From the NCBI GenBank assembly GCA_005656395.1, contig SRSI01000078.1, positions 930,001-994,000 of the forward strand: DNA of 64,000 bases, in the 5' to 3' direction. Under the pieces are notes generated by a model. The model did no database searches, was not told where the DNA came from, and worked only from the letters and a program-made list of their open reading frames with translations. Of the stretch, positions 37,701-51,425 are shown in pieces (positions within the stretch are counted from its first letter, which is position 1; each line of letters begins with the position of its first letter). A program made the position numbers and the translations under genes. The DNA comes from Strongyloides papillosus (lineage: Eukaryota; Nematoda; Chromadorea; Rhabditida; Strongyloididae).

Positions 37701-40471
37701 ATGTCACAAGTTAGAGCTTGTTATGATTTTGAAGCACAACCAGGAAGTGGAGAGTTGTCGATTAAAGAAAATGAAATTTTAACAGTTATTCGAGAAGTAA
37801 GTTTTTACTAGCTTTTAACTTATCTAATAAGTATTTTACTTTTTTTTTTTAGAAAATTGAAGGAGGATGGATGGAAGGAAGGAATAGTGAAGGGAAACAT
37901 GGATTATTTCCAGAATCATATGTTGTTAAAATTCAACCAGTATGTGTTTCATTTTTTCAGTATATTTTTTATTTTTCTTCATTCTTTAGATTACAACAAG
38001 CGTTATTTCACCTCCAGTACAATTAACTAATCCTATTGTACCAGAACCAGCTGCCACGTCTAGAAGTATTCCAAATCCATTTGACAGTGCATGGGATAAT
38101 CAAAATGTGACATCTATGTCAACCATGCATCAAGTCAGTTACCCAAATCTTCAAAATATATCACAAAATCTTCATCAAGACAGTTCTCAAACACAACCAA
38201 ACACCAGACCACAATGTATGTTTAAATAATTTTTTTTCTTTATATTTGCTAAACATATAAAAATTTAGTATTTCAAAATAATATATCAAACAGTGATACT
38301 AACAACCAATACGATGACTTTGATGATGAATGGACAGACGAAGAAGAAGATACAGGAGTAAGTTTAAGGACACTAAATATTCTAAAAATAAGTAAAACAT
38401 TACTTTAAAATATAAAAAAAATTTGGAACTATTGAGATTTAAAACCACAGTAGTTTCTTATTATCCCTAGATAACAATTAACTTTATAAACATTGTTCTA
38501 TCAAGAACTAAGAAAAATATTTTGCTTTAAAAGTTTAGGATATGTGTATAAATTATAGAGAAACACAATAAATAATTGTAAAACTATAGTTAAATTTGGA
38601 TGTATTTCAAACAATTTATTTTTCTATTTTGAGAAACTACATCCGGAGCATCGTAAAATTTATTCATCTAATTTTTAATGTCCAAACTTTTAGTTTTAAT
38701 ATTTTGACTTATTTTAAAGATATAGTTTAATACATACATTTTATTTACATAAAGTGGTGAGATAGTCTAAAATGATATTTGCTAGAGCTAGATCTATTGG
38801 ATCGGTTGATTCGGAATTAATATCTACCTTCTCACAAATAAAGGTTTTTTTACTTTATCTCTTTAATATTATTATTTTAATAAAATTTAGGAGTCTAGAA
38901 AAAGTATAGATGAAGGTAGAAAAAACTCCGTTCATGGGAGGAAAAATTCTAGAAGATGTTCTAAGGTTCAGTCAAAAAATACTGTTGATTCGAGAACCGA
39001 TTTAAGTACCGATGAAGACATAATTAGTGTAAGTGTACTACTTACATAAATACTTAATTGTGAAGTATTAAATTTTAACTAAAAATTATTACCATATTAT
39101 ACTAAATCTTTTTGTAGGAAATAGCACCAGGTAGTTCAAATCTTGGAATTAACAGTTCATTAAATCGTATGTCTGTTTCAAGATCAAGATCTGCTGGTAC
39201 CGATGTTACTGGTGGATCAGCAAAACAAGGAACAGCTAAGATGAAGCAAATTAATCGCTTCTCAAATTTTGTCAAATCTGGAATGGAAGGTTACATTTTA
39301 GGACAATCTAAAGTTGAATATCGTCCAAGATATACAATTGTTAAAAGAGGCGATTCCATTGAATGGGTTCGTGAGAAACCACTTCTTGAGATTACAGTTG
39401 AAGATCCTAAGAAGGAATCAAAATTGAAAGGTTTAAAAAGTTATATTGCCTATCAATTAACTAATTCTGCAAATAGATGTCACGTGTCTAGAAGATATAA
39501 GCATTTTGATTGGTTACATGAACAATTATCATCTAAATTTTTACTTATACCAATACCACCACTTCCAGAGAAACAGGTTTCTGGAAGATATGAAGAGGAT
39601 CTTATTGAGCATCGCAAAAATATCCTTCAATTATGGGTTAATAAAATCTGTGCTCATCCAATATTATCTAGTTCTGATGTATGGAATCATTTTGTTTTTT
39701 GCAATGATGAAAAAGAATGGAAAGTTGGAAAACGTCAATCTGAGAAGGATGAATATGTTGGTGGTAATTTTTTTATGAACCTTGCAGTTCCTGATCAAAT
39801 TGTCAATAATGTTGACATGTATGTTCTTATCTAAAAAGATAATTTATAAAATTTTTTTGTTACATTACAGAGAGAAGCAGACAGAACTGTTTAGTCGTTC
39901 ATCAAAATCTATCGATGAAAGTGTCAAAATTTTGTATGATAAGTTGTTTGAGACACAAAAAAGAATGTCTGGGCCATATAAAGCAAATTTCAAGAAACTC
40001 TCTGATGCCTTTGATGCACTTTATATTGCATTTGAAGTTGATAATACACCAAATAGTCGTTCATTGTCAACAGCCATAAAAGAATCATCCAGAATTTTAA
40101 GCAAAATTGGTGATGACCATGAGATTCATGCAAAGAAGAATATCGAAATAACTCTCGATTGGTTATACCTTTATAAAGGTATTTTATCATCTGTTCCGGA
40201 GATGTTAACACTTCACAAATCATGCCTTAACAAAATGAGTGAAAATAAACGTTTACTTGATGAGAGTAAAGTAACAACCCATCAATTTAAAATGGTTCAA
40301 AGACATGTTGATACAACAAGTTATGCTTTATTGGCAGAGATTAATCACTTAACGAATGAAAGAACAAAAGATTTTAATTTTATCTTAGAATCATTCTTTT
40401 CACAACAAGCTGAATTTTATATGAATATTGGTCGTCAATTTGAAGCATTATCTAAAAAATTTAAAAAATAA
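37701..40471 (+). CDS. lst-4: SH3-PX-BAR sorting nexin, SNX9/18/33 family
   Basis: SNX9-type proteins bind phosphoinositides, bend membrane and recruit dynamin and WASP in endocytosis and phagosome processing. Exons are 37701-37796, 37853-37939, 37990-38215, 38269-38357, optional 38891-39028, then 39118-39818 and 39871-40471. The protein is 599 residues without the optional exon and 645 with it. Domains in order: an N-terminal SH3 (ACYDFEAQPGSGELSIKENE, GGWMEGRNSEGKHGLFPESYV); a linker with an NPF motif (IPNPFDSAW); an acidic stretch DDFDDEWTDEEEDTG; a PX domain (SRRYKHFDWLHEQLSSKF, IPIPPLPEKQ); and a C-terminal BAR helical domain starting near EKQTELFSRSSKSIDES. All internal junctions around the optional exons are phase 0, which allows isoform mixing. 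The C. elegans ortholog is LST-4. Confidence 0.94.
38772..38843 (+). CDS. lst-4: Alternative first coding exon of the lst-4-like gene
   Basis: An ATG at 38772 opens 24 codons beginning MIFARARSIGSVDSEL and ends at AAAG/GTTTTTTT in phase 0. It can join the exon at 38891, which continues ESRKSIDEGRKNS. No good acceptor lies before this exon, and the preceding gap from 38358 (414 bases) is far longer than the gene's other introns. An internal promoter giving a short isoform without SH3 is therefore plausible. Both exons are Ser/Arg-rich. Confidence 0.5.
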
Positions 40472-41358
40472 TATCATTCTTGGAAATTATTATTTAAAGT
40501 AATTTTTTTTACAATAATTCAACTTTCATAAGGACATTTATGATATGAATTTATGTTCACTACAATTTACCACTGTCATTTAAAAATTTCTAAAATTACA
40601 TATATACAATTAAGAATGAATATTTTATTTGTATATATTTATTAATGGAATTTGACTGTGATAACAAAATATATATATATATCTATTTAAAACTTTCTAT
40701 TGCTTCACTTTTGTTCATTTTCATATTGTGACAAGAGCTTTATAATTTTTTACTTACATAACTTACATAAAATAAAAAATCTATTGCAATTACTTTCTTA
40801 TCTTTTTTATTAAATTATGAAAAAAATAACTATCAGGTGATGTATTTTGTATCTTATTTTAATTTACAATTAAATTACATTATTAGGAAGGATTATAATT
40901 TCTATAAATATATTAATTTATTTAAATTTTAATTGTAATTTCTATGCTTCATTAGTATCCTCATATCATTTTGATAGAGGAAGAGTTGTTTAATGATATG
41001 TTACATTGTTAGAATAATATGTCTTCCTATAAAATTCATTATATCAAAGAATGTCTAATCTTTTTCAATATTTTTCTACTATTGTTTTTATTTTATAAAG
41101 TTTTTATAATACTATTATGTCTAGAAATTACTTTATTTTTTGTTTCCACATATGTATAGATTTGATAATATTTTCCACTTGATATACATTACTAATAAAA
41201 AATTTAAAACTCTGTTATATATTTCATATCAGTTCATTTAACACCCAAATTTATTTAGATCTGCAAAAAAATTTCTAAGTAAATATTGCAACATCCTAAA
41301 CTGGGTATATATTAGAAAAGTAATTTTTAAAATTTTCTTCATTCTTACTAATTACAAT
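40472..41358. other. Intergenic region between lst-4 and the PAQR gene
   Basis: This 887-base stretch must hold the lst-4 3' UTR and PAQR promoter. No coding exon was seen. A short (TA)n run lies near 40669-40682. Confidence 0.45.
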
Positions 41359-42516
41359 ATGGCGGTTCGTGAAGCAACATGTATTGAAGCAGATCAGACG
41401 ACTACAGGTAAATTTATAGACATTTACGTAATTATACATTTTTATACATATAAAAATCACGCCACCAATATCTATTTAATGAAATTATCATTTAGATTTC
41501 TTAAAAAAAAGCATAAAATGCAATTTATCTGAGATGAATAATAATCAAAGGAATGATATAAAATGTAAGAAGAATGGAGAAAATAGATGGATTACATGGA
41601 AAACCATTGACTATGATTCACTTCCAAAATGGTATAAAGATAATGAATTCCTTCGTACTGGATATAGGCCCCCATTATATTCATACACAGAATGTTTTAA
41701 ATCAATTTTTTCTTTACACACTGAAACTGGAAATATATGGTCCCATTTATTTGGTTGTGTATTATTTATTGTCTTCTTTCTTTTTGATCACTTTTCATAC
41801 AGTCAATTTATTGGATATAGTGATCAATTTGTCTTATCAAATTTCTATTTTTCTGCTGTCTTTTGCTTTGGAGCAAGTACTCTTTATCATACAATGATAT
41901 CACATTCATGTCAAGCAATGACGGCGTTCTGTAAAATAGATTATGCTGGAATTGCTATAATGAATGTTGGTGGATTTATACCACCGATATATTATCTTTT
42001 TTATGAACATCCAGATATCCAAAAGATTTATCTCACATTTATAATAATTTTAGGAATGGTTTGCATTTTCTTATCATTATCAAAAAAATTTAATGAAACT
42101 GAGTATAGACCATTGAGAGCAGCTGTTTTTCTAACACTTGGTTGTTCTGCTTTCGTTCCAATATTACACTATTGGGGAATATATGGAATTGATAGATTTG
42201 TTCAGAATGGATTTTTAAATTTAATTTCTATGTTTTTTATAGACTTGATAGGTGCCTTTTTATATGTTACAAGAATTCCTGAACGTTGGTTTCCAGGAAA
42301 ATGTGATTATTGGGTAATTTTACAAAATTAAAAAAATTATTACTTATTTTTTAGTTTCAATCTCATCAGTTATTCCATATATGCGTGTTAATTGGAGCTA
42401 TTGTTCATTATAATTGCATTAATTTAATGGCACAAAACTGTTACAAAGAAAACATTTGCACATCACAAATAATTTCACAAATTACCAATTTAACAATAAA
42501 TCATCAGGAATTTTAA
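41359..42516 (+). CDS. Adiponectin-receptor-type PAQR seven-transmembrane protein
   Basis: PAQR/AdipoR proteins are seven-helix membrane proteins with an intracellular N-terminus and a zinc site; in C. elegans PAQR-1 and PAQR-2 keep membranes fluid. Three exons in frame (41359-41407, 41496-42313, 42355-42516) encode 342 residues. Family signatures are SLPKWYKDNEFLRTGYRPP, SIFSLHTETGNIWSHL, TLYHTMISHS (first zinc His), KIDYAGIAIMNVGGF, RIPERWFPGKCDYW and FQSHQLFHI (C-terminal zinc His pair). The second intron splits the protein immediately before FQSHQ. The N-terminal MAVREATCIEADQ exon is short, but its frame and splice phase fit. The match is closer to AdipoR1/2 (HTETGNIW, FQSHQ) than to PAQR3. 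Which of paqr-1, paqr-2 or paqr-3 it corresponds to is unresolved. Confidence 0.93.
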
Positions 42517-45242
42517 TTCAATACTACTTATACAACTTCATTGAAATGTAAAATGCAACAGGTATCCAGGACTCAATGTTACCTCAATATTGTGTAAAGG
42601 ATTCTATGAAAAATAAACTAAACTGGTAGAAATTAATTTAAAAAGATATTATATCGGGTTGCATTATCACTTTTTATTCATTAATTACAATAAAAATTTA
42701 TTTATATTATATATTGTTATAATATCTTATCACTACCCTTTAATACGATGGAAGACAAACAAATCATGGTACATTCAGTAAATTTAAAGAACAAAAAATA
42801 AGAGTAATTCTACTTTTGATCGTTAAAACATTGAGAGGAATTTTAATCTACTTTAAAAACAATTAATTATTCTTAACTTGAAGATAAAGAGGTGTTTTTT
42901 TTGTTGACACAATAAATTATTCCCTTTTATCAATTAATTTCGAAGTATATATTATTACTAAATACACTGTCTCTGAAGTTATCATAATAGAGAATAAAAC
43001 TTTAGTATTATTTTACGGATTAGATGTAATAATAAAATTTGATAAATCGTTCCATTTAATTTATTTTATGATAGTAAAAAAACAAATTTTAAAAGTTACT
43101 TTTATTTGCAGTTTAATATTATTACATTATTAAATAATTAAAGGAATATAATTTTTAAAATTTTTCAGTTCTTATTAGAAATATTTTTTTCCATAACTTA
43201 TCAACTTCTTAAACTAACATTATGCACTGATTAAAAAGATTTTTTTATGTGTAAATCATAAGGTTATTTAAAATTTTAAAAAATATTGTCTAATTCATCA
43301 TTTGTTGGTGTGTAAAGTGATCGTTTAAAAAATTTTAAATTGTTATTAATAGATTATAATAACAATAAATTTTAAAACCACTTCAAAAAGGTTATTTTTA
43401 TGTCACAAAAATTCTTACCTTCAATTTTCTTAAAAATGGTAATTTTGATAATTATAATATTATTTTAATATAAAAATTTACATTATTATATATTATATGA
43501 AATAAAACATGTTTTATGAGATAATTTTAGACCTGCCGATGATATAAAGAATTTATGATATTATAATAAAAAAAATCTCGTTGCATCTTACTCTTGATAA
43601 GCAAAGAAATTATATCACCTGCAAATTGTTATATACTATTATGATAATTTCTCTAGATCATTTTAAAAAATGTAATATTATGACTTTGTTTTAAACTTAG
43701 TTTTAGGGGTTATCATATTTCATCTTATCATTACATGCAATTAAAAAATATTTTAGATTAAATGCTTCTACAAAATATTAATTGGTTTGGATAAATAAAG
43801 ACAATATAAATTTTTCTGGGACTGTATATAAGATGATACGATACAACCTTTGTTAATAACGGTTTCAAGCAGTTTTAAATAAACAATATAAATTTATGAA
43901 TTCGTAGACTTAATTAAGTGTTAAGTATACTTTGAATTATAAAAATTTATAAATCCTTAACTTTTATTAGGTTGTCGCATAATTTCTGTCGTCTTTTTCA
44001 TGTACATTTTCTATCATAATAAAATGATTAAAAGTAATAGTAATTAAGTTATTATTTTAGATACATCATACTATTTATGGTACATTTTCTTTTGTTGAAA
44101 CACAGACATAGTTAAGGGTCATTTTGACACGATATTTTTCACAAGCTTCAACTAGAACACAACACAACTGAAGTTTCTAAAAACCTATTTAAAGCATTGA
44201 AAGAAGATATAATAGATAGTTAAACAATACAAAGATTTTTTTAGAGTTTTGGGATGGAGAAAAGAGTATTGAAAATGAAGGATACATTAGTAAAGTTTTT
44301 GGTTCTAGTAAAAATTTTTAAAAATTCTAATAATTACAGATTATTTTCAATGACTTCTAATTTAAAATATTATCAAACTTAATAAGAACATTTAAAATAA
44401 ATGATAAAACTAAAAAAAATAGGAAAAGTTGCTTTTTAACACGATAGTACATGACATTGAGGACTGAAAAAATTGGATGATTTAAATCATGAAGTTCTTC
44501 CCCACCTAACATATGTTCCAAGTGTGTCTCTATATAATTACCCCATATTCTAACCTCTATATAGTTATTTGAATTGTAGTAGCTTCGATAAAGATGAGGA
44601 AGTAAATAATTATTTTTCTAAAACTTTTATAAAATCACTAAGAAAATCTTCACATCTTGAATCGATGAAGTGTCTACTAAATGAAGACAAGTTGTAGATA
44701 ACAAAAGATAGTATATTATAAATTAAGATTCTTCTTATCAAAATTATAGAATTTTGAAGTTTCGGTAAAAAAACGATGAACTTATTCGATAACCTAATAT
44801 ATTGAAGACTGTGGTCTTGATTTTATATAAAGTTATAAGTATGATAAAACAAACTTATATACTTATTTCCGTTAGAGTTCAAAATTATTTTGGCTTTAAA
44901 TTTGATAATATAATTTTTTTAGTAAAGAACATTCACATGTTTGCAATATTTTCATTTTAACTGCTTACTTCACCGAAAAACGTTTTATTATGAGTATCTC
45001 TGATCACCCACAGTATTTGACGTAAAAATTGTGGATAAACTTTGTATTTTTAAATTTTCTTAGCAACAATTTTGTACTCCTTAATATAAATAAAAAACAA
45101 TTTTTTCATAATAAAATAATAAGATAAAATTTACATACTTTTATAGAATAAGTTCTACTAAAAAATTGTTGTAAGATAGATATAAAAAATACAATGATAC
45201 AAATATACATAAAAAAATGTTATATTTAAAAAAATGAGCAAT
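42517..45242. other. Convergent AT-rich intergenic region
   Basis: The PAQR gene and the p190-type RhoGAP gene converge here, so both 3' UTRs lie at its edges. The rest is A/T-rich sequence apart from a short decayed coding patch on the minus strand near 44.4-44.6 kb. Confidence 0.45.
44416..44623 (-). pseudogene. Decayed coding fragment of unknown identity
   Basis: On the minus strand, after a GTTTTAG that could be an old acceptor, about 65 codons stay open with balanced composition: LLPHLYRSYYNSNNYIE, VRIWGNYIETHLEHML, GGEELHDLNHPIFSVL. No start or downstream exon could be joined and flanking frames are full of stops. I do not recognise the family; it may be a dead duplicate of a worm gene. 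Confidence 0.3.
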
Positions 45243-48200
45243 CTAATCAACTGTGGGAATACAAACTTCTTTTCCTAATTTTAAAATCCAAAATGTGGCA
45301 TTTTCTAAAAATGGCCCTTTTTGATTTACTTGTATAAAACTTTCCATATCAGGTCTAAATAGTGTTGGCCACCATACTTTTGCCAAATTACTTAAGTTCA
45401 TACTATTAAAAGTATTATTATCTGCGACACGTTGTAAATGGATTGCAAGATTGCGAAGAACATGTATATTAATTGGAGGAATCTTCTTAAAAATATTAAT
45501 TAAATTGTTTTTAAATTTCTCTAACTTTAGATCATCATCATTGCTGCTTCGTGTTGAAACACCACCGAGGTATAATTTTATGCATTCTATGATGTCGGTA
45601 TGTACGTATTCGGGAATTATTGGTTCTTGAAGATTGCCAAAGAACGACTTCAAAGATGATGCAACTGTGTGAACTGGTAAATCTAATGTTTCTGTTTCAA
45701 AGATTTTTTCCGTTCTAAAACGTTTTTCTAGTATTTGGGTTCCAGATTGACTTCCAGAGACTCGATAAATACCTTCTGTTTTAATGTTATCATCCTAAAT
45801 TAAAAAGAGTTAAACTTAATGATACTTTTTTTTATATATTACCTGTTCTAAGAAATCCATGCATTTCTTAACAAATAATGGTATACGTTCAGATGGATCT
45901 TCCATGGCCAATTCAATTAATGTTTTTGTTGAAATTGTGTTTTGTTTTAATAAAATTTTTTGTTGTGAATTCTCTTTTTTAGTTCCATTTTTTTTGTCCT
46001 TCTTTCCAAATCTAAAGAATTTTGTTGCGGAACTATCTTTACCTAAAAAAAGGTGTAATTAATTAGGTTATTAATAATTAAAATAAAAAACTTTTATGCA
46101 AAGTTATCATGCAAAACTTAAAATTATTAAATAATAAACAAACACAAACGCACTTTCAGAGTGATAGTTAATCAAGCATTGTATTTTTTCATGCTCAAAA
46201 CCATCTGTACTTGAAGCTGTTAGGTGTGATGAGCATTTAGAGTTAAGTGTTATTCTGTCAAAATCAACAGAAAAATTTAATTTATCACAATTATTTAGTT
46301 TATCAAACGCTTCATTTTCTCCATTTGACTTAAACTTTTTTTTTGAAAATCCTTTTTTAAAACTTGAGGCAAATTTGTCAATAACGTTATCTAATGGATT
46401 ATCAATATCAATTAAGGATTTTGTCTTTTCTCTCGATGCTTGAATTGGTGTCGATGGTGACGATTTAGTCATTTTAGATTGTGACATAAAACGCAATAAT
46501 GGAAATTTATTCCAATCGAATCTTTTACCTTTCTTCTCATTCTCAATACTTTCTTTTTTTTCTAATAGTAAAAGATTATCAAAACTTCGATATTGTGGTA
46601 TGTTTGTAAAATCAACTTTTCTCCTTATTGTTGCATCCCTTGAAACAATACCATCACTACCACCCGTAGGACTATTTCTATTATTAAGAGCTTCTCTTTC
46701 TTTTTTTAATGCAACATAATCTAGAAACTCATAAATAGGGTCTTCATTTTCCATCTCATTGTCCTCAGACAAAGAATGTATGTTACATAATTTATCATCC
46801 ATGCATCGATCATATTTTATATTAATATTATACTCATACACTTCAGGTTTTTGAAACTCAAACTCATCTAAGCAAAATAAAAAAATATGTTATAAATTAA
46901 AATTACAAACACAGGAGTATTAAATAGAATTATGTTATAGGGTTTTCACAAACGATAAAATAAAAAAAATCTTTTTAAAAACTTACTCTGTACATTTGAT
47001 GAATACTTTTTTTTATCATCAATATTATTTGCATTATTTTCAATAATTGATATATTAGATAAAGCAGTTGGAAATGGTGCTGGTTTCAAAGTATCATTAC
47101 TTTTCTTTTGATAGTCAATAGAATTATATAATTCATGAATATAGATGAGATCTTCATTAAAATCGGAATTTTCTTCCGGAGTAGCTAATGGTGCATTGAC
47201 TGTCATATTTGATTGGGTAGGAAAAATTAAGTTATTTGGAGTGGGAATATTTCCTTTATAATCTAAAGATGGTGAATTCATTATTCTTTGGAGGGGTGAT
47301 GACGCAGAGTACTGAGTAAAGTTTGATTGTTGTGAAGGACAGCGTGAACTTTTTGGTGACTTAAAATTATTTGAGAATGGTATATTTCCATTACTAGAGA
47401 ATGCTGATGTTTTAGATCCATTTGAATTAATTGTTGTTGAGGCAAACCCTGATGAATTAGAGTCGGTATCTGAGGCATTAATCGTTGATAATGACATACA
47501 TTCTTCTTGTGATAATTTATAGATGTTTTTGAAAAAATTAATTAATCTCGTCTTTTCTGCTTCATTACTACAACTTTGAAGATTATTTTGAAATAATGCA
47601 CCACAATTAGCTGCTATTTCATTGCCTTCCGTTAACATCCTATTAGTTTCCTGAAAATATAGTCAAATAAATGTTTATGAAATGAAATTACTTTTTATAA
47701 AATTGTATATATATTTATAAACTATTTAATTTATATTAAATTTTTGTACTTTGTAAAGAGTATAAAATTTATTCTATTGAAATTTAATATTCGCTCCATT
47801 CAAGAAAACTATAAAAATGATTATCAAGATGGTGAAAAATAAGAAAATAAAGAAGTCATACTATTATAAAATAGATATATCTTAAAATACCATTTCAAAT
47901 GTAAATATAGTACATATAAAAATAAAAAGGATGCAAAAGTAATTAAAGTTCCTCTATATATGTATAATATATCTGCTATCTCTTTATAATCTTTATATAT
48001 ACAATTATATAACGCTTCAACAAAATTGTTAAATGAGTATTTCATTAAATTATATAAATTGAATTGTATCTCAAAAAATTAGATTTCAATGAAATATATA
48101 TATAGTATGTTTACCTTATTTTGAAAATAATCTTCTAATCCAGCCAATGCATTTATCATAATACAACTACCTATTGTTAAACACTTTTTCAACTGTTTAT

Positions 48201-51200
48201 TTTGTTGTTTATCAATATTTATAAGATTGTTAATAGTAATTTTCATATGTTCAAATGATGCTACTCTATTTGCTTGATAAGTTAAAATATATCCTTGTGA
48301 ATTAGTGTTATTGTTAGTAGATTGAGCGTTGTTTGAATTTAACCATGAATGATATGAATATACTTTTACATCTACTCTTAAAACATTTGATGTACTTTGT
48401 TGATTTGATGGTGTTTTAGTTAAATTACTTGAGGAGTCGTAAATTGGTATATCAAAAGTTAAAAAACCAGATGATAAACTATAAAGATTATTTGATAGAT
48501 ATGGATAGATAGGTTCAAGGATTCTATTAATTGGATTTTCATCCTGACACATTATGAGGAGATTAATTTTTAAGTTTGATGGTTTACCAGAGAGATGTCT
48601 ATTGACCGTATTTGCTACAAAATTATCCAGTTGATAATCATATTTATTGTGACATGATATAACATCTATGTCATATTTTTTTGCAAAATTATTAACTGCA
48701 TTTAATAAATTATCTTCCTCTGACATTAATCTGTGATTTTTACCATTCATGGCAGGTGGTTCGACGATGACAGGGGGCATCTGGCTGTAAATTATTTCAT
48801 TCTCAATTAACGGAATAAATTTTTCAAAATTCTCTTTTGATGGTACTATAAAGACCGAAATCTTACTTATATCTTTTTCTACTTTTTTTATGTTGTAATT
48901 ATTAGAGAATACGGTATATGTAAACGTAACAGCAGATTTTTTATTTGTTGGTGTATTATAACCCATTCTTATACAAACTTCTTGAATAGATGACATGAAT
49001 TCTTCAGCCATCGCCTCATCTCCGTGTATAGTAATTTCAATATTCTTAGGTATATTACTATTAATTTCCTTAACTTTTTGTAAATGTTGATCAATTATCT
49101 CCATAGCAATACCATCTGTACATTGAAAACCACATGGACATGAATTTGATATTTGACATTCACCACCTATATAAGATGCATATTTTTCAATCATCCTTTT
49201 TCTTAAATCATGTAATATATTTAATTGTCTATATCGAATGTCATCAACTAAAATAGATGATATTTGTTTATAATCTTCTTCAGTAAACCATGTTTGTTTA
49301 AAACTTTTTTTAATATAAAATTTTCTATTAACCTTATCATTAAACATATTATAAAATATTTCAATATTTTCAAGTAACAATTCTTGGAAATTCTTCTCTG
49401 CCATTTGAATTAATTTAAATTGATATTCTTCATAAATTTTTATAGCTTTATTATCACTTAACTGCTCATATGGTAGATATCCTTTTAAAAAAATTACAGC
49501 ATCATTGAATGTTTTACCCGGTGTTATTTGTTTACATTCTTTCAAGAATTGGATAAATTCAAATTCACGTTGTTTCTCACGCCTATCTATCTCCAATTCA
49601 TGTTGATAATTTGTGAATGCTTTTTGTGCATGTATCGTATCTAGTAATTCAATTGGAATCTTTGCCCTCTCAAATTTATCGTTATTCTCCATTCTTTGAT
49701 TTTTTATATCAGATGATGATTCTTTAAAATATTGTAAAAGTAATGGATGTTTCATAATTATATTTTTAGCATCTTCCCACATTAAATACTCTATTTTAGA
49801 CTTATTTAATAGTGATGAAAAAACAGTTTTCAGAGATGGTAAGTGAGAAATAAGACTACTATTTATCCAATCTTCTTTTAAATGCTCCAGATATTCTTTA
49901 AAAAAATTAATAGTTTCCGAGGATCCAAAAAAATTTAAAAATGTAGTAAAATTAGAATGTGGATTGTAGGATAGGTTATTAAATAGCTCAATCCATGGAA
50001 TATTATCAATTTGTTTGTAATTTTTAATTGGAATACAACTTTCAAGAAGACTTTTAAAATTTTTTCTAACTTCATCTTCTCTCCTCCTTTGTAAAGCCAA
50101 TCCTTCCTCATAACAATTGAGTTTAAATTTATTCTTATTTCGTTCTAACTGATGAGCAATGTAGTAGAAAAGCTCTTTAACATTTACATTGTTATGTGCT
50201 GATGTTTCAACCTAAAAATATAATATACATGATAAATAAAACTCTCTAACTTTAACGAAAATATAAACATATGTATTTATAGTATTTAAAAAGAAGTATT
50301 TTAAACATTTTTCTTGATGTACTTATTCAAATTTTAATAACTACTTTATATTTTTAAAGAAAATATATTATCTCTCCTATGATTTAAGTATGAATTGTAC
50401 ATAGCATAAAATTTTTATATTATAAATTATTAAAAGATTATATTTTTAGGGATAAAAGGATTAATATTAATAGTTTAAAAAGAAATTTATCTTTACTTAC
50501 AAATGGTATCGGAGATAATTTCCAGTCTTTGCTTATAAAAATATTCTGTAAATTTTCTAAATATTCTCTTTCAGCAATATCACATTTAGTTGCCGCAAAA
50601 AATATTGGTTTTTTTGTTTTATGTAACAATTTTATTAACTCAATTGTAAAAAATGAAGTGAATTTCAAGTTTCTATCTTTAATATGAACTGGATCCAAAA
50701 CAACAATAAAAGCATCAATTGACACTTTTCCATCTGATAATTCAACTTTTGGATAATCATCTTCTTGCCCTAATTGATCCTATAAAAATGAGATAAAAAT
50801 ATAAAATAACTTAATGATACCGTCGAGATGTACATTAATTTTCCTTGACTTTCTAATTTTATCATTGAGGACCTCTTTAAATATTCATTTAAATCTTTTT
50901 GCTCATTTGATCCTTTATGGGTAATAGAATTATATGTTTCATCACTTAAAAATTCTGTTTGTTCAATTACTCTAATATGAGTTGTTTTCATTTTAAATGA
51001 ATCCGTTATTGTTGGATCTAATGGTATATCACCCCACCATAACCAATGATCATTATTTATTACAGGAGATCCACAAAAATCAGCCTGTAAAAAAAAATTT
51101 AAAATATACAAATATAATTTCAATTTTTTATATATACCTGTGAAAGTATGGAAGGATGATCATCGATGTAATCGTCATAATTTTGCCTACAAAACCTATT

Positions 51201-51425
51201 ACATAAACATGATTTTCCAACACCAGAGATTCCTTTAAAATATGATGGTCCCGATAAACCAACAACAGCAATTGTGATAAGATGATGTTTTTTATTTCCT
51301 TGAACTACATTTTCTTGTTGAATTTTAATGGATGATTGTTGCACATTTAAAAGATTTTCACCATCATTTTGATACCATTTTGTAGATAAATTTGTTGGAG
51401 GAATATTTGTTTCTAAATTAGACAT
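45243..51425 (-). CDS. p190-type Rho GTPase-activating protein (ARHGAP35/ARHGAP5 family)
   Basis: p190RhoGAP inactivates Rho at the membrane and cytoskeleton. Eight minus-strand exons keep frame: 51425-51138, 51084-50821, 50779-50501, 50211-48115, 47650-46987, 46867-46154, 46042-45843 and 45794-45243, giving 1685 residues (vertebrate p190 is about 1500). The N-terminal GTPase domain has [57 protein letters not shown] and [11 protein letters not shown], all typical of p190. FF-type repeats follow ([18 protein letters not shown] onward). The middle holds the pseudo-GTPase region with a Cys patch SCPCGFQC, then a Ser-rich linker of more than 400 residues. The C-terminal RhoGAP domain has the arginine finger in EGIYRVSG and the motifs [15 protein letters not shown] and [12 protein letters not shown]. 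The exon 6 donor GTGCGT at 46153 was chosen because it alone keeps frame. The 464-bp intron at 47651-48114 is unusually long for this contig. Confidence 0.94.

Noticed and set aside
47824..48045. 73-codon hydrophobic open frame on the minus strand inside a p190 RhoGAP intron
   Set aside because: It lies wholly within the 464-bp intron at 47651-48114, is Phe/Tyr/Leu-rich as expected for A/T-biased chance translation, and has no supporting splice sites. The flanking exons join in frame without it.
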